From: an uncultured Bacteroidota bacterium
Lineage (GTDB): Bacteria > Bacteroidota > Bacteroidia > Chitinophagales > Chitinophagaceae
Reading direction: 5' to 3'
Length of the DNA stretch: 13,405 nt
NCBI GenBank assembly: GCA_903906615.1
Contig: CAIVKT010000383.1
Location: 1-13,405 of the forward strand
This document shows positions 1 through 8,500 of the stretch, piece after piece (positions within the stretch are counted from its first letter, which is position 1; each line of letters opens with the position of its first letter). The translations under genes were made by a program, and so were the position numbers. Under the pieces are notes generated by a model. The model did not search any database. It had not been told where the DNA came from and saw only the letters and a program-made list of their open reading frames with translations.

Positions 1-1924
1 CAGAAGAGTGATAGCTGATAACAGCAGTACCTGCTGACACACCTGTAACCACACCTGTAGAAGAAATAACGGTAGCTATAGAAGTGGAAGCACTTGTCCA
101 GTAGCCGCCGGAAGTTGCATCTGCTAATGTTGTAGTAGAACCAACGCATACAGAGAGTGTACCTGTAACGGGAAGTACGGATGTAGAGCCGGTAACAGTA
201 TCAGTATGATAAACAGAGCAGCCGGTGGTCATGTTGTAGTATATATTGACTACACCTGCTGTAACTCCGGTAACGATGCCTGTAGAGCCTACTGTAGCGA
301 TAGATGTGCCGCCGCTGGACCAATAGCCGCCGGTTGTGGCATCAGACAATGTGATCGTAGAACCAACTGCTACTGTACCTGCACCAGTGATAGCCGCAGG
401 AGCAGCATATACTGTGAATGAAGTGGTAACGCTGCTGCTGCCTACTGTATACGTGATGGTAACTGTACCCGCAGACACACCCACAACCGCACCGCCTGAT
501 GTTACTGTTGCAATAGCTGTGCTGCTGCTGCTCCAGGTACCACCGCTCGTAGAATCGGTAAGTATGGAATAAGAACCTACACATGTGTGTGTAGTACCCG
601 TGATAGCATGTAATGTTGTAGAGCCTGTAACGGTTACAGAAGTATAAGCGCCGCAGCCCGTAGGCAGTATGTAGTAGACGCCGGTAGTACCTGCGCCAAC
701 GCCTGTAATAACACCTGTAGCAGAACCGATGGTAGCGATGGAAGAAACACCATCAGCCCAACGACCGCCTGTAGTGGCATCGGACATTGTTATTGTAGAA
801 CCAATAGCAACTGTAGTACTGCCTGTGATAGCGGCAGGAACAGGATTGACTGTAACGGTTGCTGTAGCTGTGCCTGCGGAAGAATGATAACTGATAACAG
901 ACGTACCAGGTGATACACCGGTAACCACACCTGTAGAACCAACGGTAGCAATGGAAGTAGAAGCGCTTGTCCAGTAGCCTCCGGAAGTCGCATCAGCTAA
1001 TGTTGTAGTGGAACCTACGCATACAGAGAGTGTACCTGTGACAGGAAGAACTGAAGACCCACCGGTAACAGTATCGGTATGGGAAACCGCGCAGCCGGTA
1101 GTGAGCTCATAATATATATTGACCACGCCCGCTGTAACCCCGGTAACAATTCCTGTAGAGCCTACTGTCGCAATAGAAGTGCTGCCGCTTATCCACCCAC
1201 CGCCTGTTGTGGCATCGGCAAGAGTTATGGTAGAACCAACTGCTACTGAGCCTGCACCAGTGATAGCCGCAGGAGCAGCATATACTGTGAATGAAGTGGT
1301 AACACTGCTGCTGCCTACTGTGTAAGTAATAGTAACCGTACCTGCTGATACACCAACAACTGCGCCGCCTGAGGTAACCGTTGCAATAGACGTGCTGCTG
1401 CTGCTCCAGGTACCACCGCTTGTAGAATCGGTAAGTATGGAATAAGAACCCACACACGTGTGCGTAGTGCCTGTGATGCTATGTAATGTTGTGGAACCGG
1501 TAACAGTAACCGAGGTATAAGCACCGCAGCCCGTGGGCAATATGTAGTAGACACCGGTAGTGCCTGCGCCAACGCCTGTAACCACACCTGTAGCAGAACC
1601 GATGGTAGCAATGGAAGAAACGCCATCAGCCCAGTAACCACCGGAAGTAGCATCAGCCATGGTTATTGTAGATCCAATAGCTACCGTGGTGCTGCCTGTG
1701 ATAGCCGCAGGCAAGGGATTGACCGTAACCGATGCAACCGCAATGCCGCTTGTAGAGTGAAAGCTTATAGACGCCACCCCGGCCGATACACCCGTGACCA
1801 CACCTGTAGAACCTACGGTGGCAACAGACGTGGTACTACTGGTCCAGTAGCCGCCGGTTGTAGAATCACTTAATGCGGTGGTAGACCCAACACATACATG
1901 CAGCGTACCCGTAACAGGGCCGAC
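1..1924 (-). repeat. 873-bp tandem super-repeat (4 Ig-like domains per unit)
   Basis: Three matching landmarks set the period. The 'gtccagtag' motif starts at 96, 969 and 1842, steps of exactly 873 bp. 'atgtaatgttg' occurs at 608 and 1481, again 873 apart. The units are roughly 1052-1924 (N-terminal), 179-1051 and 1-178 (partial). Copies share long identical stretches, for example around 381-430 and 1254-1303, separated by clustered substitutions. The N-terminal copy is the most diverged in its first domain. 873 is divisible by three, so adding or losing a unit keeps the frame. Confidence 0.93.
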
Positions 1925-1984
1925 TGCAAAAGAGGCCAGGGACAGGAACAACCCGGCAACGAAGAGGAATAAGGTTTTTGTCAT
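1..1984 (-). CDS. Ig-like repeat secreted protein, 3' end cut by window
   Basis: The reading frame is open from an ATG at 1984-1982 to the left edge, 661 codons with no stop, so the C-terminus is not visible. It begins with a signal peptide (MTKTLFLFVAGLFLSLASFA, likely cut after SFA). The rest is an unbroken string of Ig-like domains of about 73 residues (BIG2-like by pattern: a CVGS or VAIGS start, then GGxW, SIATV/SIATI, TGVVTGV and a Tyr-rich last strand). Four different domains form a 291-residue unit that repeats with an exact 873-bp DNA period. No enzyme motif is seen. By analogy with its two neighbours it is probably exported and ends in a T9SS sorting domain outside the window, but that is inference. 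Each domain carries only one cysteine, unlike most domains of the neighbours. Translation probably starts at 1984, because the Met is followed at once by the hydrophobic core. An extracellular structural or adhesive role is likely; the exact function is unknown. Confidence 0.9.
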   Translation of the reverse strand, partial: MTKTLFLFVAGLFLSLASFAVGPVTGTLHVCVGSTTALSDSTTGGYWTSSTTSVATVGSTGVVTGVSAGVASISFHSTSGIAVASVTVNPLPAAITGSTTVAIGSTITMADATSGGYWADGVSSIATIGSATGVVTGVGAGTTGVYYILPTGCGAYTSVTVTGSTTLHSITGTTHTCVGSYSILTDSTSGGTWSSSSTSIATVTSGGAVVGVSAGTVTITYTVGSSSVTTSFTVYAAPAAITGAGSVAVGSTITLADATTGGGWISGSTSIATVGSTGIVTGVTAGVVNIYYELTTGCAVSHTDTVTGGSSVLPVTGTLSVCVGSTTTLADATSGGYWTSASTSIATVGSTGVVTGVSPGTSVISYHSSAGTATATVTVNPVPAAITGSTTVAIGSTITMSDATTGGRWADGVSSIATIGSATGVITGVGAGTTGVYYILPTGCGAYTSVTVTGSTTLHAITGTTHTCVGSYSILTDSTSGGTWSSSSTAIATVTSGGAVVGVSAGTVTITYTVGSSSVTTSFTVYAAPAAITGAGTVAVGSTITLSDATTGGYWSSGGTSIATVGSTGIVTGVTAGVVNIYYNMTTGCSVYHTDTVTGSTSVLPVTGTLSVCVGSTTTLADATSGGYWTSASTSIATVISSTGVVTGVSAGTAVISYHSS

Positions 1985-2194
1985 ACTATAACTTTTAAGT
2001 GGTTTATGGAGGCTGCGTACTGAAAAAAATTAATCTGCTTATTTTAACTGAATATAAAAGTAAAGACAGTATTAAAACAGTTTAGGGTTGGGTAAATATA
2101 ATAATAATTAGTTTAGATTTCACCGATTTACACATATGAAACGCATAAAAACAACTGGTACCAGACTTTGCGTGACCAATACTAACTTACGGTT
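1985..2194. other. AT-rich intergenic region upstream of the leftmost gene
   Basis: About 210 bp between the terminator of the 973-residue gene and the start codon at 1984. It is AT-rich, has no open frame of note and no clear Shine-Dalgarno sequence. It must hold the promoter of the leftmost gene if that gene is transcribed separately, as the strong terminator just upstream suggests. The best -7-like match on the minus strand is TACTTTTA (about 2055-2062), but I see no good TTTG box at the right distance, so no promoter is called. Confidence 0.4.
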
Positions 2195-2230
2195 AAAAAA
2201 AAAGCTCCTGCACGATGATCGTACAGGAGC
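2195..2230 (-). terminator. Rho-independent terminator of the 973-residue gene
   Basis: Read on the minus strand, GCTCCTG-T-ACG pairs with CGT-G-CAGGAGC as an 11-12 bp stem with a 3-5 nt loop, followed directly by nine T (A tract at 2195-2203). The one non-Watson-Crick position is a U.G wobble in the minus-strand RNA but a C.A mismatch in the plus-strand RNA, and no T run follows the stem on the plus strand. Both facts make it a minus-strand terminator. It lies 25 bp past the TAA stop of the upstream gene. Confidence 0.92.
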
Positions 2231-2255
2231 CTTTAAGATTTTGTAAGCGACATTA

Positions 2256-5177
2256 TTAATGTTGCACCATCACTTTGCCATTGTAATTCAAACCTTCCCC
2301 TTTTATGGAGATGAGGTAGATACCGCTGTTGAGGTCGTTCACGTTAAGCTGTGATTGGCCTGAGGCAGCGTTGATGTTGATGGTTGATGATAATACTGTG
2401 CGGCCTGTAACATCGGTGATGGTAACATCTGCATTGCCGGTGGTTTTGCTTGCCCACTGGATGAAGATATTGCCTGTTGTTGGGTTAGGATAGATATTGA
2501 ACTCCTGCGCAATTGTTGTGGCTACGGAAGTAGACGTAGGGCTTAATGGCGTGATGGTGCCATAAGTGTTGTGCTGCTTGAAGTTGATACCCGTAACGCT
2601 TTCTGCTGATGTGCTGAGCGTGATCACAGATGAAGGCGTAGTATAGAAGCTGTAGTTCTCGGGGTAGATGATGTACGAGCCATTGGCCAGTGCACTGAAA
2701 GAATACATACCTGTGCCATCGGTATAGGTGTAGGTGAGTATGTGGCCGCTGGCATCTTTGAGGTAAACGATCATGCCAACTGCAGGTACATCGCCTGATG
2801 TGCCACGGCCTGCGCCTGCTGTTACATAGCCGCTGATGAAGCCGGGGCCTGATGGTACTGTGCCATAGACCATAGTGATGTCGAGGGCATCGGCGCCGGT
2901 GGTGTGCGTGGCGCTGGCAGCATCGTACCAGTTAGGTGTAGAAGAGCTGTACGTAGGTATGTAGCCGCTGCTGCCTGCTACTGTTCCATCGAGCTTAGCC
3001 TTTGTCATATAGCTGCCGGATGAAGGGCTGCTGAATTCATAATAGGGGATACCGGCATCCATGCAGGAGTTAACGGAATCGAGGGAAGTGATACTGCTAT
3101 CGGATGGATTGAACTGTATGAGCCATACCTGGAAGACATCGGTAGAAACACCACCTGTGTAGGTGATGTGGCCGTATACACGGTTAAAGTTAGGTGTAAC
3201 ACTTGCTGTGCCTGTGCAACCATGTGTATCGGTGCCTGTAACCACGTAGGTCGCCGAAGAAGAAAGGCCGGAGCAAGTAGGAGCGCCACATGCCGTGCAG
3301 GAAAGGCCTGTAGCAGGCGACCAGGTGTAAGACGATGCGCCGCCGCCGGTGAGTGTATAGCTGCCGCCACAAGTAGCCTCGGCCGCTGTGGCTGTAACGG
3401 TAGTGGTGATCACCGTCATGGTGAGTGACGTGGTGGCGGATGTGGAAGAATAGCAGATAGCAGAGGTGTTCATAATAACACCTACTATATCACCATCAGC
3501 TGGTGTATACGTATAAGAAGCGGTTGTAGCAGCTGGTATAGCTACGCCATTAACCGACCATAGATAAGCAGGCGTAGAGCCGCCACCAGTGACAGTAGTA
3601 GAGAAAGCAGCAGATGTGCCGGCGCATACTGTAGAGCCGGGGGTTACTGTAATTGCAACAGTGGGTGTAACAACACTGGAAACGATTATGGTAGCAGATC
3701 CTGACATGGCGCTGGTGCACCCTGTAGTGGCATTTACGGCTTCGACAACATAAGAACCCGGGAGCGTTTCTAATCCAAGATCAAGCGCTGAACCTGTACC
3801 GGCAACAGGGCTGCCTACAGCAGAACCGGAAAGGTATAGCTGGTAGTTGACACCGAAATCTGAATTTGAAAGGCCTATATGCATACCCGAACCACCGGCA
3901 CAGTATCCGCCACCTCCTGTAACAGTATACACAGAAGGCAATGTGCCAATACTAACCACAGCAGAACCGGCCATATTACTGGTGCAGCCTGTAGCGGGGT
4001 TTGTTGCGACTACTGTATATGTACCAGCCATTGTATAGACACCAAAATCCAGTGCAGAGCCAGTGCCTGCAAGTGAAGCGCCAACGGCAGCACCACCAAG
4101 ATACAACTGGTAATTAACACCGGTAGAAGAACCGGATAATGTGATGTGGACACCTGTACCACCTGGGCAGTATGCGCCACCGCCACCAACAGAATAAACT
4201 GTAGGGAGTGGGGATATGGATATTGTTTCGGAGCCGGCCATTGTGCCGGAGCAGGTGGTTGAAGAGCTTGTGGCTTCTACAGTATATGTACCCGGTGTGG
4301 TAAACAAACCAAAATCAATTGCAGAGCTGGAACCCGCTACAGAAGCGCCTACAGGTGTGCTGCCATTATATAATTGGTAAGAAGTACCCACAGTACTGAA
4401 AGTTAAACCTAAATGCACACCCGATGAGCCGGAGCAATATGCGCCGCCGCCTGTCATGGCATATGCGGTGGGTATTGGCTCTACGGTGACAGTCATAGTG
4501 GTAAAGCAACCTGTGCTTGAAGCATAGCTGATCGTAGCCACGCCCGCAGCGACACCGACTGCCACGCCGGTACCCGCCCCTATTGTAACAACAGCAGATG
4601 AAGTGCTGCTCCATGTGCCGCCGGTAGTGGCATCTCCAAGTACGTCTGTGCCACCTGCACAGATAGTGCTGCTGCCGGTGATTGCAGCAGGTGTAGCAAC
4701 AACAGTGACTGTCTTAGCTGCGGAACAGCCTGTAGACAGTGTGTATAGAATATTTGTAACACCGACCGTTATGCCGGTAGCAATACCTGTAGCCGAGCCT
4801 ATTGTAGCAATACCGGTTATACTGCTGCTCCATACGCCGCCGCCAGAGGCAGCAAGTGTTATAGAACTGCCTAAGCATATGCTGCTGCTGCCGGTGATGG
4901 GTGCAGGCGCAGGGTCTACAGTTACAGATATTGTGGCATCTACGCCACTCACATCATATGTAATAACGGCTACACCCGCTATAAAGCCCGTGGCCACGCC
5001 ACCTGATGTGATGGTGAGCACAGAAGGATCACTGCTGGACCATGTGCCGCCGGGGGTAACATCAGCAAGTGTGATAGTGCCACCCACGCATAAAGCTGTA
5101 GGGCCGGTGATAGGCGCTGTGGCAAAGGAGGCAATGGATAGTAGCAATGCCAGGAGGGTGAGGTGAAGTTTTTTCAT
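2256..5177 (-). CDS. Ig-like/YQLY-repeat T9SS cargo protein (973 aa)
   Basis: Secreted modular protein without visible catalytic motifs. Signal peptide at residues 1-19 (KK, then a Leu-rich core, cut near SFA). Three Ig-like domains at about 21-93, 94-164 and 165-235 (CxGG...GGxWSSS...TGIATG). Three repeats of about 86 residues at about 238-323, 326-412 and 414-500, each with GGGAYCxGG, YQLY, GTGSALDxG, GTYTV and TGCTS. A further Ig-like domain lies at about 506-590, and a YTWSPATGLSCTAC segment at 597-660. A conserved module at 664-770 has VWLIQFNPSDSS, PYYEF and YGTVPSGPGF. A carboxypeptidase-regulatory-like beta domain lies at about 778-868 (VYLKDASGHILTYTYTDGTG). The T9SS type A sorting domain is 892-973 (NIYPNPTTG, DVTGRTV, LNSGIYLISI, GKVMVQ). 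The tail predicts export through the Sec system and then T9SS, to the cell surface or medium. The start at 5177 is fixed by the signal peptide. A strong terminator follows. An adhesin or matrix role is likely, but no ligand can be named. Confidence 0.95.
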   Translation of the reverse strand: MKKLHLTLLALLLSIASFATAPITGPTALCVGGTITLADVTPGGTWSSSDPSVLTITSGGVATGFIAGVAVITYDVSGVDATISVTVDPAPAPITGSSSICLGSSITLAASGGGVWSSSITGIATIGSATGIATGITVGVTNILYTLSTGCSAAKTVTVVATPAAITGSSTICAGGTDVLGDATTGGTWSSTSSAVVTIGAGTGVAVGVAAGVATISYASSTGCFTTMTVTVEPIPTAYAMTGGGAYCSGSSGVHLGLTFSTVGTSYQLYNGSTPVGASVAGSSSAIDFGLFTTPGTYTVEATSSSTTCSGTMAGSETISISPLPTVYSVGGGGAYCPGGTGVHITLSGSSTGVNYQLYLGGAAVGASLAGTGSALDFGVYTMAGTYTVVATNPATGCTSNMAGSAVVSIGTLPSVYTVTGGGGYCAGGSGMHIGLSNSDFGVNYQLYLSGSAVGSPVAGTGSALDLGLETLPGSYVVEAVNATTGCTSAMSGSATIIVSSVVTPTVAITVTPGSTVCAGTSAAFSTTVTGGGSTPAYLWSVNGVAIPAATTASYTYTPADGDIVGVIMNTSAICYSSTSATTSLTMTVITTTVTATAAEATCGGSYTLTGGGASSYTWSPATGLSCTACGAPTCSGLSSSATYVVTGTDTHGCTGTASVTPNFNRVYGHITYTGGVSTDVFQVWLIQFNPSDSSITSLDSVNSCMDAGIPYYEFSSPSSGSYMTKAKLDGTVAGSSGYIPTYSSSTPNWYDAASATHTTGADALDITMVYGTVPSGPGFISGYVTAGAGRGTSGDVPAVGMIVYLKDASGHILTYTYTDGTGMYSFSALANGSYIIYPENYSFYTTPSSVITLSTSAESVTGINFKQHNTYGTITPLSPTSTSVATTIAQEFNIYPNPTTGNIFIQWASKTTGNADVTITDVTGRTVLSSTININAASGQSQLNVNDLNSGIYLISIKGEGLNYNGKVMVQH
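3678..4466 (-). repeat. Three YQLY repeats in the 973-residue protein
   Basis: Residues about 238-500. Each unit has the order GGGxYC, a small-residue segment, YQLY, VGxxxAGTGSALDxG, GTYxVxAxN, TGC and M.GSA. The two conserved cysteines (YC and TGC, or TTC in the first unit) sit where a disulfide within the repeat could form. Copies are diverged, so they are older than the 873-bp units of the leftmost gene. Confidence 0.85.
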
Positions 5178-5245
5178 TTGTTTTGGTTTTATAGGTATTA
5201 GATAGTATGTATATTGTGCAAATTAGTAAACTTATTTGATATTAA

Positions 5246-5268
5246 AACCCCAAACCCCTAAAGGGGCT
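5246..5268. repeat. CCCCAAACCCCTAAAGGGG hairpin repeat
   Basis: CCCC-TAAA-GGGG (5255-5266) can fold as a short hairpin. The stretch AACCCCAAACCCCTAAAGG is repeated at 13387-13405, where the window ends. Repeats of this type are common between genes in Bacteroidota (recalled, not searched). Each copy lies upstream of a minus-strand gene start in this window. Confidence 0.75.
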
Positions 5269-5294
5269 TCCCTTCATTCTCTGCTCTGCGTTTT

Positions 5295-5436
5295 ACCTCT
5301 CCCCGTCCCTCTCCAAAGGAGAGAGTGAGGTGGAGTGGGTTGCCTGTACTACGCGAGTGCCACCACCCCTGCCCGAAAACAATTGCTTCGCTATTGTTTT
5401 CAGTCTGTCCCCTCCTTCGCAGGAGGGGAGTTACTT
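5295..5436. repeat. Composite hairpin repeat, copy A
   Basis: Three hairpins in a row. First, ACCTC (5295-5299) pairs with GAGGT (5327-5331), enclosing CTCTCC-AAA-GGAGAG. Second, GAAAACAAT (5375-5383) pairs with ATTGTTTTC (5393-5401), with a GCTTCGC apex at 5385-5391. Third, CCCCTCCT (5409-5416) pairs with AGGAGGGG (5421-5428). The same order, with the same flanking words (TTGCCTGT, GCGAGTGCCACCACCCCTG, GGGGAGTTACTTATT), occurs at 12998-13146. The middle stem is unrelated in sequence between the two sites. Confidence 0.85.
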
Positions 5437-5560
5437 ATTACCTGCTGCTCGCGAGTTGCATTGCCTGCCTTGCGAGTGTAGCTCCCTCGTGCCTCGGGAA
5501 GAAAAAAGTGTTATTTGTCTCTTGTTTTTTGGAATTTATTATTTGGTTCTTGGTTTTTGG

Positions 5561-5578
5561 TCCCGATAGCTATCGGGA
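5561..5578. repeat. 18-bp perfect palindrome beside a stop codon
   Basis: TCCCGATAGCTATCGGGA is its own reverse complement. It lies 6 bp past the TAA stop (5587-5585) of the 1549-residue gene, so it could act as a weak transcription end or protect the mRNA 3' end. No U tract follows on the minus strand, so it is not called a Rho-independent terminator. The 10-bp word TGGAATTTAT flanks this stretch at 5530-5539 and 5579-5588, the second copy overlapping the stop codon. Confidence 0.75.
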
Positions 5579-5584
5579 TGGAAT

Positions 5585-8500
5585 TTATCGTTGTATCAAT
5601 AGCTTGGTGTTGTAGTTGATGGTTTGTGATCTTATGGTTAGGAGGTATATGCCGTCTTGCAGGGAAGGCAGGGTAAGCTGCTGGTGGCCTGCGGCGGTGC
5701 TTATATGGAGTGTGGTGTTGTAGACTTGATTGCCGGTGATGTCGAATATAACAATATCAGCGGGGTTGGCATCTTCGTTGCTCCAGGAAATGGTGAGCGC
5801 GTCTTTGGCAGGGTTTGGATAGACGAGCAGTTGCTCATTGCTGCTGATGCTTTTTACACCATTTACTGTAGGGGTTATCGGGGTGATGGTGCGTGCGGTG
5901 AGATGTTCTTTGAAGTTGAGGCCGCGCACGGTATCGGTGAAATCGGCGAGGGTGAGTGTGCCGGACGGCGTAGTGGTGTAGCCGAAGTCTTCGGGATAAA
6001 CGATGTAGCTGCCATAAGACAGGTTAGGGAATGCGTAAGCACCCGTGGCATCGGTATAGGTGTAGGTGAGTATCACACCGGTGAGGGCATCTTTGAGGTA
6101 CACGGTCATGTGCGGTGCTGGCACATCGCCGCTGGTGCCGCGGCCCGCGCCCATAGATATGAGGCCGCCTATAAAGCCCGGCCCGTATGGCACGGTGCCA
6201 TAGGCAAGGCTTACATTAAGGATGTCGGACGAGGAGATATGCGTGGCGCTGGTAGCATCGTACCAATATGGTGTAGACCGGCCGTAAGTGGGTATGTAGC
6301 CTGTGGTGCCGGGTGTCCCGCCGAGGAGCTTTGCCTTAACAATGTAGCTGCCCGCTGCCACGTCTTTGAACTCGTAATAAGGGGTGCCGGAAGACATGCA
6401 GGTGTAAGTAGAATCGAGGCCGGTAAGGCTGCTATCGGATGGGTTGAATTGTATGAGCCATACCTTCAGCGAATCGGATGGGGAGCCACTGTAGGTGATG
6501 TAGCCTGTCACGCGGTTGGCATCCACACTTACGGTATCGGTAGCAGAGCAGCCCACGGCATTGGTGCCGGTAACATGGTACAATACCAGGCTGGTAGGGC
6601 TGGATGTAGTAACCGAACATGCAGTGCAGGACAGCGCAGTGGCCGGAGACCAGGTGTAAGTGCTGGCGCCACTGGCAGTGAGTGTATAATCGCCGCTGCA
6701 GCTCACTGCTACATTTGTAACGGTGACTGTAGGTACAGGATTTACACTTATAGACTGCACCGAAACGCAGCCGGGGGCTATGGTATAACTGATGTTGGTA
6801 ACGCCAACCGCCATGCCGGTAACTACGCCGGGTGTGCCGCCCACAAAGGCCACCGTAGCCACAGCGGGATCGCTGCTGGTGAAGGCGCCACCTGCCACGC
6901 TGCTGAGTGTAGTGGTACCACCGAGACATACGGATGAACTGCCGGAAATGACGGGATCGGTGATGACGGTCATTTCATGTGTCTCACTTTCAACAGTTGA
7001 TGGCGTGGCGCATGTAGCACTGCTTGTCATTACTGCAGATACGATATCTCCTGTATTTGGTATATAGGTGTATGTAGGCCCAACACCAATAGTTACTCCG
7101 TTCACAATAAATGCATAGGCCGGAGCACTTCCACCGTTTACAGGATTAGCTGTAAACGTAACAGAAGCACCCATACAAACAGTATCGCCAGGAACAGCGG
7201 TAATTGTAAGAGACGCACGTAATGCTGGATTGATACCCACCACCGCCGAGGCAGCCATGCTATCGGTGCAGCCGGTGCTGTTGGTGGCGGTAACGGTGTA
7301 GGTGCCGGTGATGGTTTCGAGGCCGAAGTCGAGGCCGGTGCCTACGCCGATCACAGGAGTGCCAACGGGTGTGCCGTTGTGGTAAAGCTGGTAGGTAGTG
7401 CCGCTGATGGAGCCGCTGAGGTATACATGCCTGCCGGTATCGCCGGGGCAATAGCTTCCGCCACCCGCCATAGAGAATACATCGGGCAATGAGGATAACG
7501 TAACTACCGGTGTGCCCGCCATAGTGCTGGTGCAGCCGGTGGTGGTATTGGTAGCAATAACGCCGTAAGTGCCTATGGCTTCGATACCGAAATCGAGCGA
7601 AGCGCCTGTGCCTGCAACGGGTGCGCCCGATGGCGTGGAACCTGCATATAGCTGGTAGCTAACCCCAGTAGCGGAGCCGCTCATACCGATGTGCGAGCCT
7701 GTGCCGCCGGGGCAGTAGGCGCCGCCACCTGTAAGGGTGTATATGGCAGGCAATGGGCTAATAACGATAGTTGCATAGCCGTGCATGGTGTCGTTGCAGG
7801 AGGTGGTAGTGTCTATAGCAGTGATGGTGTAGGTGCCTGCAGCGGTGCGGTGGCCATAATCGAGCGCGGCGCCTGTACCATTGAGCGATGCAATGAATGT
7901 GCTGCCATCGTATAATTTGTACTTTATACCGGGGTTAGAGTTATCGAGGCCGATGGGAACGCCTGCCCCCCCCGCGCAATAAGAGGCGCTACCGGTAACG
8001 TTGTGTACCACAGGTGCGGGATTGGCGATGAGCGCAGCGGTATCGGCCATGATAGCAGCGCAGCCGGTAGATAAATTGGTAGCAATAACAGAGTAAGTGC
8101 CGGGCGTGGCCAGCATACCAAAATCGAGCGCGGCATTGATGCCTGCAACGGTTGTGCCTACGGCAATATGATCGCGGTAGAGCTGGTAGCCATAGCCCGC
8201 GGCAGAGTACAGCAGGCCCACATGAGCACCGCCGCCGGGGCAGAAGGCACCACCACCGGTAACATTGTATACAGAAGGCAGCGGGGCAACGGAAATAGTA
8301 GCCGAGCCTGCCATAGCTGCGGTGCAGCCATAAGTGGCATTGGTAGCCACAACCGTATACGTGCCAGCGGCAGTATGCGCGCCGAGATCCAGGCCCGCGC
8401 CTGTGCCTGCCAACGGAGCGCCAACTGCCGAAGTACCCATGTAGAGCTGGTAGTTGATACCGGCATCGGAAGCGGCAAGGGCTATATGCGCACCACCACT

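Larger units (their letters stand above)
5178..5584. other. Intergenic region packed with hairpin repeats
   Basis: About 407 bp between the stop of the 1549-residue gene and the start of the 973-residue gene. It holds, left to right, an AT-rich leader (5178-5245), a CCCCTAAAGGGG hairpin, a composite repeat (5295-5436), a degenerate stretch resembling part of that repeat (about 5452-5490, GAGTTGC...TTGCGAGTG), a T-rich stretch, and an 18-bp palindrome beside the stop codon. Short open frames here do not look like genes. No confident promoter for the gene starting at 5177 is visible. Confidence 0.75.

Noticed and set aside
528-1415. CTG/AGC trinucleotide runs (for example near 530 and 1400)
   Set aside because: They are short serine-codon runs in the W-S-S-S motif of each Ig-like domain and are explained by the protein repeat.
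1-1924. Possible CRISPR array or assembly artefact because of regular repeats
   Set aside because: The repeats are long, contiguous and protein-coding, without spacers, and the copies differ by many substitutions, so they are not one read block counted twice.
2195-2230. Bidirectional terminator
   Set aside because: The plus strand has a C.A mismatch in the stem and no T run after it, and the gene on the left is on the same strand, so only minus-strand termination is supported.
4603-5166. 187-codon open frame on the plus strand
   Set aside because: Antisense to the signal peptide and Ig-like repeats of the 973-residue protein. Its Pro/Val/Thr-rich periodic sequence is the mirror of those repeats.
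5325-5615. Short plus-strand frames in the intergenic region, one with a hydrophobic stretch
   Set aside because: They run through the hairpin repeats and into the antisense of a real gene. Similar frames arise at every copy of the repeat.
5657-6937. 426-codon open frame on the plus strand
   Set aside because: It lies wholly antisense to the conserved C-terminal half of the 1549-residue protein, has a Cys-, Gly- and His-rich composition without recognisable domains, and reflects the biased codons of the opposite strand.
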